Shown piece by piece: positions 41,972-53,957 of a stretch of 64,000 nucleotides of DNA; the stretch's first letter is position 1, and the number at the start of each line of letters is the position of its first letter. The DNA comes from Diprion similis (taxonomy: Eukaryota > Arthropoda > Insecta > Hymenoptera > Diprionidae): contig NC_060105.1 of NCBI RefSeq assembly GCF_021155765.1, forward strand, positions 15,099,001-15,163,000, given 5' to 3'. Under the pieces are notes generated by a model, which saw only the letters and a list, made by a program, of their open reading frames with translations, searched no databases and was not told the origin of the DNA. A program made the position numbers and the translations under genes.

Positions 41972-44900
41972 TTATTTTGCAGACCGTTACCGTAAGTAGA
42001 ATTTGTTTCGTCGCCACTTGTTGGAGTATACATGGAAACCCAGATAAGAATCAGAGACTTTCCCTTGAAAATACTCATTTTTAAAATGATATTAATAATG
42101 AAAGGGTACGATCTTAGGATCGAATGAAGCCATCAGACGAAGCTGAATATTTAAAAGAATAAAATTAAAACCATTTAGTTCATACCGATTTTACTGAAAA
42201 ACACTGCGCATGTAAAACACTTGTCTCCTTCGGAAGATATGTTCATATTGAATAACCGGGGAGCACTCGAGTGCATGTATGGCGAAAATCGATCCAAAAA
42301 TAAGGCATTTGGTCTCCGTTCAAAAGAAATTGAATCGAGCTGGTATAATATACCAAATAACTTACTTTGTGCACACTCGGCCGGTCTCCCCAATCTGATA
42401 CGCGCGCGCTCGAGATGCGCCTCACAGAAAAGGCGAAGAGATAAGAGGCGTAGCACCCATCGCTGTGCCGCTCACCCCTTCACTCATAATCAGTCTGGCC
42501 ACTGCCGTGTAGTATTTTCGCCCAGTCGCTGCCTCAAACCTCTCACTATACTTAGACCAGCAAATGCATCGACTTGCAGCTCGTTACCCACTACCTGTAC
42601 GTTTTTGACATAACTACATAATAAGACGTAACAGTGACGGGTTATTCTTTAGTTTCAAACTAAAAGTTACGGTCAACACCGTTTATCTTTAATTTCTCTA
42701 ATGAAATCAAAATCTTCGAATAAAAATGCCTACCTCGAGTTTTTGAATAAAAAAATTGAAAGTAATCGTAATAATACGAATTTGCCCATTGAAGAAGAAG
42801 ATTTAATTTTCAATTGAATTTTATATAAAGAGGAGAACTGATTCATGATCCAATGTTCCGCATAAAGAGAATGAAAATAAATTCCTATTAGAATTTTTCG
42901 AAATAAAAAGTAAGAAATAATTCTGAAAAATAAAAATAATTCCTACTTCAATTTCTTGAAGTACAAAAAAATAATCACATCAAATTTTTTTGAATCAAGA
43001 AATAAAAAACATCTCAAAATTGATACTTTGCTTCTACATTCAAGTAGGTACTGTCTTGCCTATCAACGCTAATCTGTACTTTCTATGTAAAAACGACTTT
43101 TAGCCCGTAAAATTTAACGATTTACAAATCGATAAATTCATAATTCGATTTGTGTTTTAGGGGTAGTGAACTAGTTCTGACGAGCGGCTGTCGAACTTAT
43201 GGGTTGAGAGGGTGTTACGGGATCTAGTTGAACCAGACCTTTGTTATAAACATCCTTCAAGACACGGTACACGCGCCAAACGTCAAACTGCTGGCCTGGC
43301 GCATTCCTGCGACATCCGCTTCCTCGTGCTGGCTAAGTGAGTCGGGAAGTGTATTGTTACGGGCGCGACGGCGACTCGACGGAAAAGACACCCCACCACC
43401 GACAAAACCGAGTCGTAATTCTGGATCGACCCACACCATCAAGTCAGTCGAATTTGGGGAGTGTGGGAGTCAACGAGATCTCAGCCTTGGTGTAACCGAG
43501 CGGTGCACCCCATCGCAAGAAACCAGCCAACTCGAGGGGCCTTCCAACAAGTTACGACTGGATTTGGAGACTCAGGATCCTTCTCGACAGTACGGCTCGG
43601 GAATCGGTGGTGTGTCCTAAGAGTCACCCTCGTGTTATCCAAGGTGGCCCACTTCCTGACTCACCTATTTCAAAACTGTAACGTAGTACCTAATTCTTTA
43701 GTTCTTCATAATTCATAGATCGATTACCCAGATTCTTCTAAATCTCTCTCTTATATTTCTATTTTTCTCATTGATATTGTTTGTGTCTTCATCTTTCCAA
43801 ATTATAAACCATTAACGGGTAATCCCGAATTCTCTATTCGTCTAAACCTTTACCACTCAATTCCTGTCACCTAGAATAGTGCGCGTTCATCACAGCAGGT
43901 GTGTTTACACTTTATACAAGCGAAGCCCATAGGTAATCTATTTCTTACCGCTCGGGAATAGATTATATATTCCTTTTCAGATTACGCTGGACGAGATCCT
44001 CCAGATCATCATCTGCACGTAACACCATGAACTAGACGGACTCGTCACCTACGCGTCATTACAGGTCTCTACTCTCTGATTCTCTACGCAGGTAGAGAAT
44101 AAGTAGTATCAACGGACAAAACTACTTTAAATTGATATCAAGCACTGTTGAGTGTGGAATTCTTATTCGTAGAAAGTTGATTCGAAAGATTGATAAATGT
44201 TGGAATCGATACTTCCGGAGTAATTAGAACTTAGGGAATAAAAGGAGTAGAACTCGATGAAGAAGGAGTTATAAATTGGATTGTTGGAGTATGGAATAAA
44301 AGCATATTTTTGACAGGTGGAATAGATCTACATACTCGTAGAGAACTATGATGAAGATATATGTATATCTTCAGTCAGGGATTTATACCCATTGTGTAAA
44401 TGCATACATTGTATGTGACGATACCCTGGTGTCAGCTGATGCGTCCGCCGGCACGACTTTACTGGGTGCAGGGGCTAATTACATAGTTTCAATTTCATTG
44501 CAAATTTTGGGCTATATATTTTGTCTTGCTTCACCCGTTTCCAAGATCATGTATTTGCACATCTAAACTCCTGAAAGTTAAGTCTTTCGAGATTTATCAA
44601 AATTTTAAATTGCATTAGTTTGAGTCGAGGATTGAGTAATATTTAGGGTGCAGGTTTCTGATGTTTCTCAGATTTTTCGGATAGATCTGCGAACAAAAAT
44701 ACGTCTCCGACATCTCGATGGTAATAGCTAGCGATGATAATTTTTCTCAAAGATGAGCAAGGGATCATTGGACGCAGAAAACTCAAAGCTTTCGGCAGAT
44801 TTTGCAACCAATCATCAACTTTTTTTGACATGTAAATCAAATTCTAAAGCCACGTATCTGTACTTTTTGGGCTGACACGCTTTTCACTTAACAATAATAA

Positions 44901-45869
44901 AAACTTATCACGCGCACTTGTAACTCTTAATATTCCAGAAAAAATATTTTCATATGAGAAGGAAGATTATGGTCTGCGACGAAGTGATCTTTATGTTTAA
45001 TTATGAATACGTACAATCAAATTCTTGGATTATCCTCTTGCTATACTACTTTCGATTACCGTTTTCGGTATTCTTTTTATTCTAGGCGCCTACAAACCTG
45101 GTATTTCCATTTGAACAGCCTCTTCAACTTTTTCAACTTCACCTTTCAAACCTTTCAAACAATATAGTTAGATTTCACTTCTTGAAATCAAACAAATGTG
45201 CAACAGTGCAAGGTGTAACTATACTCGCTTCAACCTCCTTTGATGCGGAATAGCAGATCTCAACTATGAGTAACTTTTGGTAACGGTAGTACGTACAGCC
45301 GACAGGATAAAATTGACTTTACGGAATTACGGATAATGTTGCGTTGGAAATAGAATTTGATGATTTGAGAGCCATCGGATTACCCCCTTGAAAATCAGTT
45401 AATGAAAAACAACCGTTGATTTTTTAGTAATGTTATTTATGTAATTCTGAACATTTCAAAATGTTCCCTCTGAGGAAAAGATTTTTTCGCGTCTGTTTTG
45501 GTACTTTATGAATTAACAATAATCAATATTTAGCATCTCAACAATTGAGAAGAAAAAGATGGTTTGATAAGTACTTCAATACTATGCAGAAGGTAAAATA
45601 AATTTTTTTAACTATTTTTCATCTTTTTTCCCAAAAGTTGTATTACTGAAAGACAGTGTTAACATTTTTTTTTAATTTTCAATAAATACACAAGACTTTT
45701 GTTCTAGATTCCAGTTAATTTGCAACGAACCTCATGGTAGATCCATTTTCATTATTCATTTTCATATTTGATCAAGAACTTGCGTAATTTTTCTCAATTA
45801 AAACCTAATGAGCGCTTCCAAATTTTGCGAAAAAACTCATAAAATAGGTTCAGCCTTCGAGATATCTTC
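41972..45869. other. Unassigned DNA with one GC-rich block
   Basis: No protein domain is seen. 42620-43190 is AT-rich. 43190-44140 is GC-richer and is bounded by TGTTACG at 43213 and CGTAACA at 44018-44024, which could be LTR ends, but no target duplication was found. 44150-45869 is again AT-rich with short frames that carry no motif. Confidence 0.3.
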
Positions 45870-45873
45870 ATAA

Positions 45874-48603
45874 GGCCGTCCTCTAGTTTCTCGGCTGTTT
45901 TTTTTATGGCTTTTTCAATAATTTTTTTACGGGCAAAGCATCGAAATAATCAATCTCATTATTTTTGCATAATCTTTATTAACATTTAAATAAGCTTTAC
46001 AAATTTTTTGAAGTCAAAATATATAATAGAATAGCAGTTATAGTGGCCGACAGGAAGACATCAAGTAAAAGAGGTGCTTGACGGTGACCAAGATTGCGGC
46101 TGTTCTGCTTATCTGAAATCAAAAAACCAAACGGCATTTTAATCTTCATATTCAAGACTAGCGATTGAACTAGAGTGAATTCTAAATTACAAAAATTGAC
46201 TTTTTTATACACTTTTGAAAATTACATTCTATTTTTTACTCATTTTTTCTTAAGTTTTTCGCTCGTACGAAAAAAACTATCGAAGCAATCATGATAATCC
46301 TAGTTCAATCGCTGGCTTATAACATATTAAAGATGCTGTATAAATTTGAACAAGATCGGTGCAATAGTTTCTGAAATATCGTGGTTACCGTTTCGAAAAA
46401 TGGTGTTTCGAGAAAAACGCGTTTGAAAGTTCGCGCATGTGATTTATACTAAAAATTTCATCTCACCGTCAATCTGCTATGCCTGGACCATACAATAGGC
46501 CTTCCTCTTCTTCTTGGAAGTCACGCAGAGCTGCTCTGTCTTCTCTTTTCGCGATTCGGGCCTGTTTTACAACATCGCTCGTGCGCCTTTCTGAACGGTC
46601 GATCCGAGAGCTATAACGCTGTTGAACATATCCTTTAGCTTGTGGGCCGATTTTCACTCCCATGGTTTCCAAGGTCTTCAGGATAGCTTCGAATTCTGCG
46701 TTGAAGATTATGACAGCGAGAAACGTGGCGATTTCAACCACTTTTGGCCCAGAATGGAGGTGCTTCGGAGCAAAAGTCCAGATTAACGAATTGAGCGACT
46801 CGTTATTATTTTGAGTTTCCGATCCCAGGCATCTGCTTAACAATTCTTCTTTGGATAAATCCTCATAAATTGGCTTTATGACTTTTTGAACTGCTTCAGA
46901 AAGAGGCGGTTTATTGTGTTTGAATTGCTCAGCCTCTCCGAGAAACTCAGCTCTCCGCCATTTGCACCAACTAGATTCGCCTGCAGGACAATTTTGATGC
47001 TGTGGATTGCTGTCTGTGGAAATCTTGTGAAAGAATGTTGCCCAAATTTCCTTTCTCATTTCCTCGATAGAATCTGGATGTCTCCGAATAGCTAATCCAT
47101 AATACTTTGTCATCTCACCAATCAATTTATCAGTGAGTTTTCCTGCACCTTTCCCACCAATGCCTTTATTAGATTTTTTTGCATTTCGGAGCCGAGTCCC
47201 CATCCTCTTTTCAACGTGTCCAACACACTCTTTTTTTACAACAACAACATCTTCTCCATATGGTTCTGCATTCAAAATACCTTTGAATGTCTTGCTGTCA
47301 CCATCTCCTATGTATGTCGTATATTGAACTTGATGTTTATCTACTGAACGAGAAAACATTTTCACAACTGCATCTATTTCCATCTTCCCAGAACTTCCAG
47401 TATGATTTCGAGTACAATTTTCTTCATGATCAGCGAGCCATCCTGCATATCCAACTGGATCATTATTTTTTTTATTTTTCCACAAATTGCATCCAGCACA
47501 AAAACTACTCATTACACACGCATCAACCACTTTACCGGTGTACTTGGCAATTAAAGTTGAAACTCCGAATAAAGATGAAAATCCTCTTTTTTTCCATGTG
47601 CCATTTCCAGATACGGTGAATTCATTTTCTGCTTTTCCTTGTTCTTGAAGGATTTCCTTTTCTTCATTAACCGCAATCGACAACACTGTATCAAAAACGG
47701 CCGAAGAAGCTGAGTGAATATTTTCTAATATGGAATAGTACGTGTTCAAAGCAAAACCTTGTCCCATATCCATCAGTCCACAGAAAATTCTATAGCCTTC
47801 ATAACCGACTCCCAACAAACGCATCACGAAAACTAAGCGACGATTTATTTCGTAGGCTTTACCGATTTTTGGGCATGAATCTATTTCTTTTTCTTTCTCA
47901 CACTTGCACGCCATAGAAATTTTAAAGCCCAATCCTCGTATATCACGTTGATGGAAAGTCACCGTACTTTTGCACTCTTTACAAATAACAGCCGAAGAAA
48001 TGGTTGAAAATACACTCACAAAATTCAAAATACAATACAAAACAGTCTGTTCAACGGTCACTTCAAAATGTTTATTTTGACGAAGTTTCGTCGCTGACGC
48101 CGATGTAACGACTTGTCTTGTTCAAAAGTGTGTCGGTTGCCTGCGAATTTTCGCTTTTTAGGTCGATCGTAACGAGCCGGGGCGTCTCTACTTCCTTTCT
48201 TGAACATTTTGAAAATTATTTTCAAAAAATCAGCTACGTGCGACTCGCAAGAGAAAATATAGTACGCTTCGCAACTGCCACAGCAAAACTGAACTAAAAC
48301 TTCACGGCGTCTTAGTCAATATTCGAAAGCGTCTGTCAACGGTCTCGGCTCCCCTTTACTCGGGCCTAATTCACAAAAGGTTCAGGTAGCAGTTAGATTT
48401 AGGGATATCAATACAATGGTCAGCGCCGCTCGGCTTTCGGAGCAGCCTGGCGCGCGCTCCTGCTCCGTTCCAGGGCCGTAACTTGTGAACCACTTCGAAT
48501 ATCGAAAAATCCTTTGGCACACATTTTCTACACATGTTGTAGATGTGATTTATGAAAAAAAAAAAAAATCGATTTTTTCGACCCGAGAAACTAGAGGACG
48601 GCC
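45874..48603 (-). mobile_element. DNA transposon with Mutator-like transposase
   Basis: 2730 bp. The ends are inverted copies of GGCCGTCCTCTAGTTTCTCG (21 bp in all), with ATAA directly outside on both sides (45870-45873, 48604-48607). One minus-strand frame inside encodes a 530-residue transposase. Next to the right TIR lies an AAATCGATTTTTTCG block like that of the TTAA element at 1210-3003. A 4-bp duplication is unusual for classical Mutator elements (8-9 bp). Confidence 0.88.
46469..48061 (-). CDS. Mutator-like (PF20700-type) transposase
   Basis: A 530-residue uninterrupted frame. The N-terminal part has a Cys-pair segment (VICKECKSTVTFH, MACKCEKEKE). The core has GNGTWKKRGFSSLFGVSTLI with KYTGKVVDACVMSSFCAGCN, then TTYIGDGDSKTFKGI and KECVGHVEKRMGTRL. 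A later part has SRCLGSETQNNNESLNSLIW and a basic tail. This is the layout of the insect 'Mutator-like transposase' family. In members I recall, the first block reads DGTW with a catalytic Asp; here it is NGTW. The other acidic positions (GDGDS, NES) are present. The frame is intact, so either the copy is newly inactivated by this change or another residue serves. ATG at 48061 is the first in frame and lies about 540 bp from the right TIR. Confidence 0.82.
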   Translation of the reverse strand: MTVEQTVLYCILNFVSVFSTISSAVICKECKSTVTFHQRDIRGLGFKISMACKCEKEKEIDSCPKIGKAYEINRRLVFVMRLLGVGYEGYRIFCGLMDMGQGFALNTYYSILENIHSASSAVFDTVLSIAVNEEKEILQEQGKAENEFTVSGNGTWKKRGFSSLFGVSTLIAKYTGKVVDACVMSSFCAGCNLWKNKKNNDPVGYAGWLADHEENCTRNHTGSSGKMEIDAVVKMFSRSVDKHQVQYTTYIGDGDSKTFKGILNAEPYGEDVVVVKKECVGHVEKRMGTRLRNAKKSNKGIGGKGAGKLTDKLIGEMTKYYGLAIRRHPDSIEEMRKEIWATFFHKISTDSNPQHQNCPAGESSWCKWRRAEFLGEAEQFKHNKPPLSEAVQKVIKPIYEDLSKEELLSRCLGSETQNNNESLNSLIWTFAPKHLHSGPKVVEIATFLAVIIFNAEFEAILKTLETMGVKIGPQAKGYVQQRYSSRIDRSERRTSDVVKQARIAKREDRAALRDFQEEEEGLLYGPGIAD

Positions 48604-48607
48604 ATAA

Positions 48608-49139
48608 TGCTTCTGGCAAAGATAGAGAGTCTTTCAGAATTTTTGGATGTTTTCAAAACACAATTCACAATTTTAGAAATGCATAACAAAGCCAAAAAAT
48701 TCTTCGTAAGGACATTCTTGACACGATTGGAATTAAAAATGAAGTAGGGTCAAATTTTTCCAAAATGTTTGTGTCTCAAAGTTGACTTCCCAAAAAAACT
48801 CTGAAAAAGTAAATTGAACATCTTAGAGATGCCACTGTCGCCTATAAAATATTTGATATATTCAGGTACATATAAACGATACTCGTTCATGCAAGATTGA
48901 CTTTTATTTCTCCGTTGTATAATTCCGGCGTACATATTTCTCGTATAGGACTTTCTCAACTTATCAATTTCACGATGACGACGGTATATTACCAACGTTT
49001 TGCACGTGATAATTGTTGATTATGAAGAACTTCTTTTACCGGCCTGGTCAGTTACTTGGTCGATGATACGTGAAACTGCTAATACCCCCGGGCCCACCCA
49101 GGCCCGCCGAACTGTTACGAAAATATATCCTCAGTCAAC
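48608..49139. other. Unassigned DNA ending in a TTGACTGA arm
   Basis: AT-rich without a gene. ATATCCTCAGTCAACG at 49125-49140 equals one arm and centre of the palindrome at 29935-29962 and lies about 100 bp before the hAT relic. Confidence 0.35.
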
Positions 49140-49249
49140 GACGACAGGGACTAGCATAGTTACGAGAAGTTGGTGCAATTCATCAATTATCCGTTTAATA
49201 ATTCCATTGATCATAGTGACGTCTATGAGATGGCTAAGAAATTTGCAGA

Positions 49250-49588
49250 TACATTTCAATCGACCACATAATGATTCAAAACGAAATTATTACTCTGCGC
49301 TGCGATGTATTTCTAAAAGCTAGGTCATCCTCTGATCTACATTTCTGGACATTGGTTTCCAACGATAAATATCCAAATTTGAATAAATGTGTTGAACAAC
49401 TGCATTCCTGTTTTGGTTCAACATATTTATGTGAATCAGCATTTTCCTACTTGAAACAAACTAAAAGTAAACACCGTTCTAGCTTGACAGATGCTCATAC
49501 ATGATATTCTTTAAGGTTGGCAATTTCCAACTACAAACCTGACTTTGCTAATCTAGTGGAAGATGTTCAGACCCAATGCTCACACTAA
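49250..49588 (+). pseudogene. hAT transposase C-terminal relic
   Basis: The frame reads HIMIQNEIITLRCDVFLKAR, then DLHFWTLVSNDKYPNLNK, then FGSTYLCESAFSYLKQTKSK. After an in-frame TGA at 49502-49504 it continues YSLRLAISNYKPDFANLVED to a TAA at 49588. This is the hAT dimerisation region, closest in pattern to the ZBED/GTF2IRD2-like group derived from Buster-type hATs. The BED finger and the catalytic D,D part are absent. Confidence 0.82.
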
Positions 49589-50694
49589 TACAAATAAGTA
49601 ATTACTAAGAATAATTTTCAATGTTATGCTTTCCCTCTTATTGAAATAAAAAATACTACATGATTGTATAGCAAACTATACTGTTTCGTATAAAGATTTA
49701 AGAAGTATGTAATTGGTAGATCGCATAGGGCTTCGTCAGTAAAAAGTAGATCTTGGGACCAATAGAGTTGGCCACCCCTCTTCTACACTATCACTACCCC
49801 TACGCTGCACTAAGTTGATTGTGATGCATGTATTTTTCATTAATTCCGACTTACATGGAATTTCTGCAATATCCTTCTCACAGGATTACTCGAAGTCCCC
49901 CCGATATGGGGAGAATGTGCTATAGTGGTCGGCCACTTTAAAAAGTAGGCCCAGTAGATGACCACCCAGTAATTAGTTCGCTATTAATGGTTGGTCACAG
50001 CTATTTCGTTATAGAAATTTACTTACTTTGAAGTGAAGCGACAAAACAAAATTTAAAGTAAAATTTTTTTTCTTCCTAAGAACGATAGTACGTTGTACAA
50101 GAACAAGTTTATTTCTTTGACAGACAAAAATTCCAGTCTTATTTTCGAAATTCCCTGATTTTTCACTTTTGTAAGAAATTCTTTAGGGTTTTCTGGTTTT
50201 CTCTGTGCGTACGAACCCCGAATTCTTCTATTACAACCATACAAGGACTAGGGAATTTATGTGATTTCAGAAATTTTATACATATTGCGATATTCAACAA
50301 GCATAAAATTTTAAGAAATCTTTCGTCTAATTCAGCTTTATTTAAAGTCAGGAGCAGCGGTTACCAATTACTTTTTTACCATCAGATATTCGAAAAAAGG
50401 GAAACCAATAATATTTCACCAAATCATGAATTATTGTTGTAAACGTTTTGTCTTTTCATTGACCAACGTCGGTATATAAAACTTGTGTTCATGGTCAAAT
50501 GAACCACGTATGAAATAAATCCACAGTAATAAAATTTGATGTTCGAGTTTCATTATAAATAATACATCAAAAATAAATTGTTCTAAAATAAAATTATTCA
50601 CGTATCGCAAGATAAAAAACTGAAACATACTAAAGCTTCATTTAATAAAAAAAATTTTGAATCAAGATTCAATACTAAGAAGTACTTTACACTG
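49589..50694. other. Unassigned AT-rich DNA
   Basis: No frame with a motif and no repeat partner identified in this window. Confidence 0.3.
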
Positions 50695-52926
50695 AAAGGG
50701 TATAACCAGATAAGCATATAAAATCTGCACCCGGTGATTTTTAAAAATCCATCTGGCTGGTCGACTTATACTTAAAACAAAAAATTTTCCAGAAAATTTC
50801 AGCTTAGCCCCAAAGAGTTACAAAATAATTCAAAAAACGCGTTTTTCAGGTTTATTTTATTGTGACTGTACTTCTAAATATTTTTCAAAAAAAATTTTTT
50901 TAGTTCGAGTTATCGATAAGAGACTTGGAAAGTAATTATTTTGTAAGTTTTTAGTGATAAAATTTTTTTTATCGTTTTATTCAAATATGTTCGTTTCGGG
51001 TCTTACTTACAAATTTTACACAGAAAATCCTCTCTCATAATTCACAAAAACTGATTTTTAAGGTGCCGCTGAAGTGACTTGAAAATATCAAATCGTGACG
51101 TCATAAATACGTGCAGCGCCTCTGAACGTTGAACGGTGAACTAAGGCCGCTGATTTCATTGGCTTGTTCTGTTAGATCCAACCAATGATGTCAGTTACAG
51201 ATCGGAACATACTTCTAGTGGATCATAAACGGGCTGCTGTCACATGAAAAACGCGTATACGAATCGAGCCATGTTTACAAAGAAATAACTAATAGTATAA
51301 ATTTTCCCGGATAACGTGTGTGCTTTTGTACGTGTGAATCTCCCTGGCGAGGGTGAAAGAAATTGTGGAACAGTGCAATCAGTGAATATTCAACATGCGG
51401 TAGCTCCGATCGGCCATGTTTGTTGTCGCGTGATTTTATTCACTTCATCATTCTTTATTATAAACATTATCAGCGATTTGCCTGAGCAGTGACTGAGATT
51501 CACACGTACACTATTATTCAAGCTACGATTTAAAATATTTCCGAGTAATATTCATACTCTCGTTATCGCAGGATTCGTATAGGCGTTTTCACCAAATTTC
51601 CCCGCTTCTGACGTCACGAAATATATATATGACATGCCAGGTCAGCGGGGCCTTAAGAAGTTTTTCAATTTTGTTTCTATAAGTATTGATCTTAGAGAAA
51701 AATATTTTTCACAAAAGTTGTGACATGTAGAAGGACTTACCTTTTACGTTCTATGCAGTTTATGTCTGAAATCATTTTTTTCGAGAAGAATGGAATAATA
51801 CTCCAATAAGTAAGCTTTGCCAAAACTCCATCAATTTCGATATTGTCTACTTAATCACTTTACCGCGGAACGGTTTGAGTTTGGTTTCTGAAGTGTACGT
51901 GTTTTTTTCTTTTCTTTTGATTTCTGCTTTTTTAATCGTATGAAAAACACAGAAGGTGACTGTCGCAGTCGAAAGTTTAGAATAAGTTTGGCCTCCGTAT
52001 AATACAAAATGAAAAAAAATAATATGGACTACAAAAAAGCAACAAACAAAACATTCACTTGAAAGATCAAACTCCAACCGTTCCGCGGTAAAGTGGGTAA
52101 GTAGACAATATCGAAATTAATGGAGTTTTATCAAAACGGACTTATTGGAGTACTATTCCATTTTCCTGAAAAAGAATGATTTCAGACACAAACTGTATAG
52201 AACATAAAATGTAAGTCTTTTTATGGACTACAACTGTTGTAAGAATCATTTTTCTGTAAAATCAACACTGATCGAAATAAGAGTAAAAAACTTTTTTTTT
52301 AAATTAGTTTTTGTGATTTATGAACTTGAAAATCAAATTTGTGGATATTTTCACTGTCATATTCGTGATCAGGGCGTCAAAACACGTCAGCAAACGAAAT
52401 TTCAAATTAATCGGCGGTACGGGCTTTTCAGAACTTTATCTAAAAATATTTTACAGGTAAATAATGATTAATATTCGAAGAACATATAACAAAAATTCTC
52501 TTCTTTTTTACTACGTTGCATCAAATGGATCAAGTTGAAAATTTTAGTGAATGAGGAAGAGTAAGAAAGGAGTTTTCTGTGACAAATTCGTGAGTGACAC
52601 CCAAAAGAAACATATTTAAATACGACAAAAATTTAATTTATAACAAGAAAAGAGATGGTTAGAAACTTACAAAATAATTGCTTTTCAACATGTTTTATCG
52701 ATAATGTTTACCAAAAAAATTTTTGTTGAAAAATATTCAGTAGAATATACAATAACAATAAAATGAATCCTGAAAAACAGGTTTTTTCAATTATGTCGTA
52801 ACTCTTTGGGTCTATAAGCTGAAATTTTCAGGAAAATTTTTTGTTTCAATTATAAGTCGATCAGCCAAGTGGATTTTTGAAAATCACTGGGCACAGATTT
52901 TATATGCTTGTCCGGCTATACCCTTT
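50695..52926. mobile_element. Foldback element with a MITE in one arm
   Basis: The ends are inverted copies (AAAGGGTATAACCAGATAAG at left, with a close reverse complement ending CTATACCCTTT at 52926). Similarity of the two arms continues almost to the centre near 51975: AAGTAGACAATATCGAAATT at the right is matched, inverted, by AATTTCGATATTGTCTACTT at 51833. The left arm is longer only because of the MITE at 51062-51652. No coding capacity. No target duplication recognised. Confidence 0.8.
51062..51652 (-). mobile_element. TTAA-flanked MITE, copy 2
   Basis: 591 bp, opposite orientation to copy 1 (14906-15485). Ends GGTGCCGCTGAAGTG and CCAGGTCAGCGGGGCC, TTAA outside both (51058-51061, 51653-51656). 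Shared blocks include CATGCGGTAGCTCCGATCGG and AACGTTGAACGGTGAACTAA. Confidence 0.88.
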
Positions 52927-53559
52927 GTTTATTTGAATATACAACGTGTAATACTTCTATTATCCAATTGATTAAAGATGGAATTAATTCTAAAAAAAAA
53001 GTACAACCTTACACGAGAATGTGAAAGGTGCATTATGGTGCAATTCACATACGAAAAAAGGTCACCTTAAATACTAGAAAGTCTTCTTCCTATACCAATT
53101 ATATTTATTTTTTATTATTTTAGAGTGTTAATTTCCAGTTTTTGTAATTATCTATAGTTAAATTATCATTTGTTGATGCATTGAATATTAGCTAGTTAAA
53201 TCAATAACTATAGATCTTGTGAAGTAGACAAATGTGAAATTCAGGTTGCAAATATACACTTTTTATTTGATTGAAATTAAATCTTGTAGCTGTACCTAAT
53301 TGTTATCAAATAATCATAATTTATCAATGTTCATTTATCAAGTTGTCATATATAACCTATTGTTTATTGGCTGAACATGTAACTGCAATGCTCTCTGGCG
53401 TTCCGAAAAAGTAAACTATGTTCTCCTCTTTGTGGAATGAAAATATAAAGAATTGTAACGCTAACAAGAAGACAGAATAAAAGTGTTATAAAGACGATAA
53501 TACAACCCGGCTACTTACCAACTACAAATATAAAGAAATACCATACAAATATGATTGAT
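52927..53559. other. Intergenic AT-rich DNA
   Basis: Nothing recognised. It precedes the 3' end of the Uev1A gene. Confidence 0.3.
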
Positions 53560-53563
53560 AAGG

Positions 53564-53569
53564 TTTATT
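53564..53569 (-). terminator. Polyadenylation signal of the Uev1A gene
   Basis: AATAAA on the minus strand, about 250 bp downstream of the stop codon. It is the nearest canonical signal that I see, so the 3' UTR probably ends near 53545. Confidence 0.5.
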
Positions 53570-53816
53570 CGATAGCTAAAAACAATAACTGCTATCATCA
53601 TCATTATTAAGATTATTATAATTACTAATATTACTTAGTTTAAATTTAAATTTAAAAAAAAAAAGGATCCAAATCTGATTTCATCTTTACAAGCAAATAT
53701 GTACCATTTGAATAAACTTCACCACGGGTTACCAAGAGCAGGGCTCTTTTATACCTTAATAAGGCATGCCTAGTACTACCGGTAAAGGGAGAGACAACAG
53801 CGTGCACTTGATTAAG

Positions 53817-53957
53817 CTAAAAAGTACTGCCTTCCGGTGGTTGAGAAAGTTTCATGTTTTCCTTAAGAGTCATTAGACGTCGGAGTTCTTGTAGTACAGT
53901 CTTGATTGTGTATTCTCGTTGCCACTTTGCAAGTACTGGTACACTACGATTATCAAC
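53817..53957 (-). CDS. Uev1A: Ubiquitin-conjugating enzyme variant, last coding exon
   Basis: 141 bp, from an acceptor (TTGTGACAG on the minus strand) to TAG at 53817-53819. It reads [20 protein letters not shown], then [20 protein letters not shown] and EGSTF. This is the C-terminal end of the UBE2V/Uev1A family. These are catalytically inactive E2-like proteins: they pair with Ubc13 (UBE2N) to build Lys63-linked ubiquitin chains for DNA damage tolerance and immune signalling. The exon is in phase 0 with the one at 55146-55271. The family's short C-terminus after PPEG is retained, and nothing is broken. Confidence 0.93.
   Translation of the reverse strand, partial: VDNRSVPVLAKWQREYTIKTVLQELRRLMTLKENMKLSQPPEGSTF

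Noticed and set aside
42221..42613. 130-codon plus frame rich in Arg and Ser
   Set aside because: No recognisable domain, competing frames on both strands, and no splice or regulatory support.
43228..43620. 130-codon plus frame in the GC-rich block
   Set aside because: No motif; the frame exists because stop codons are rare in this composition.
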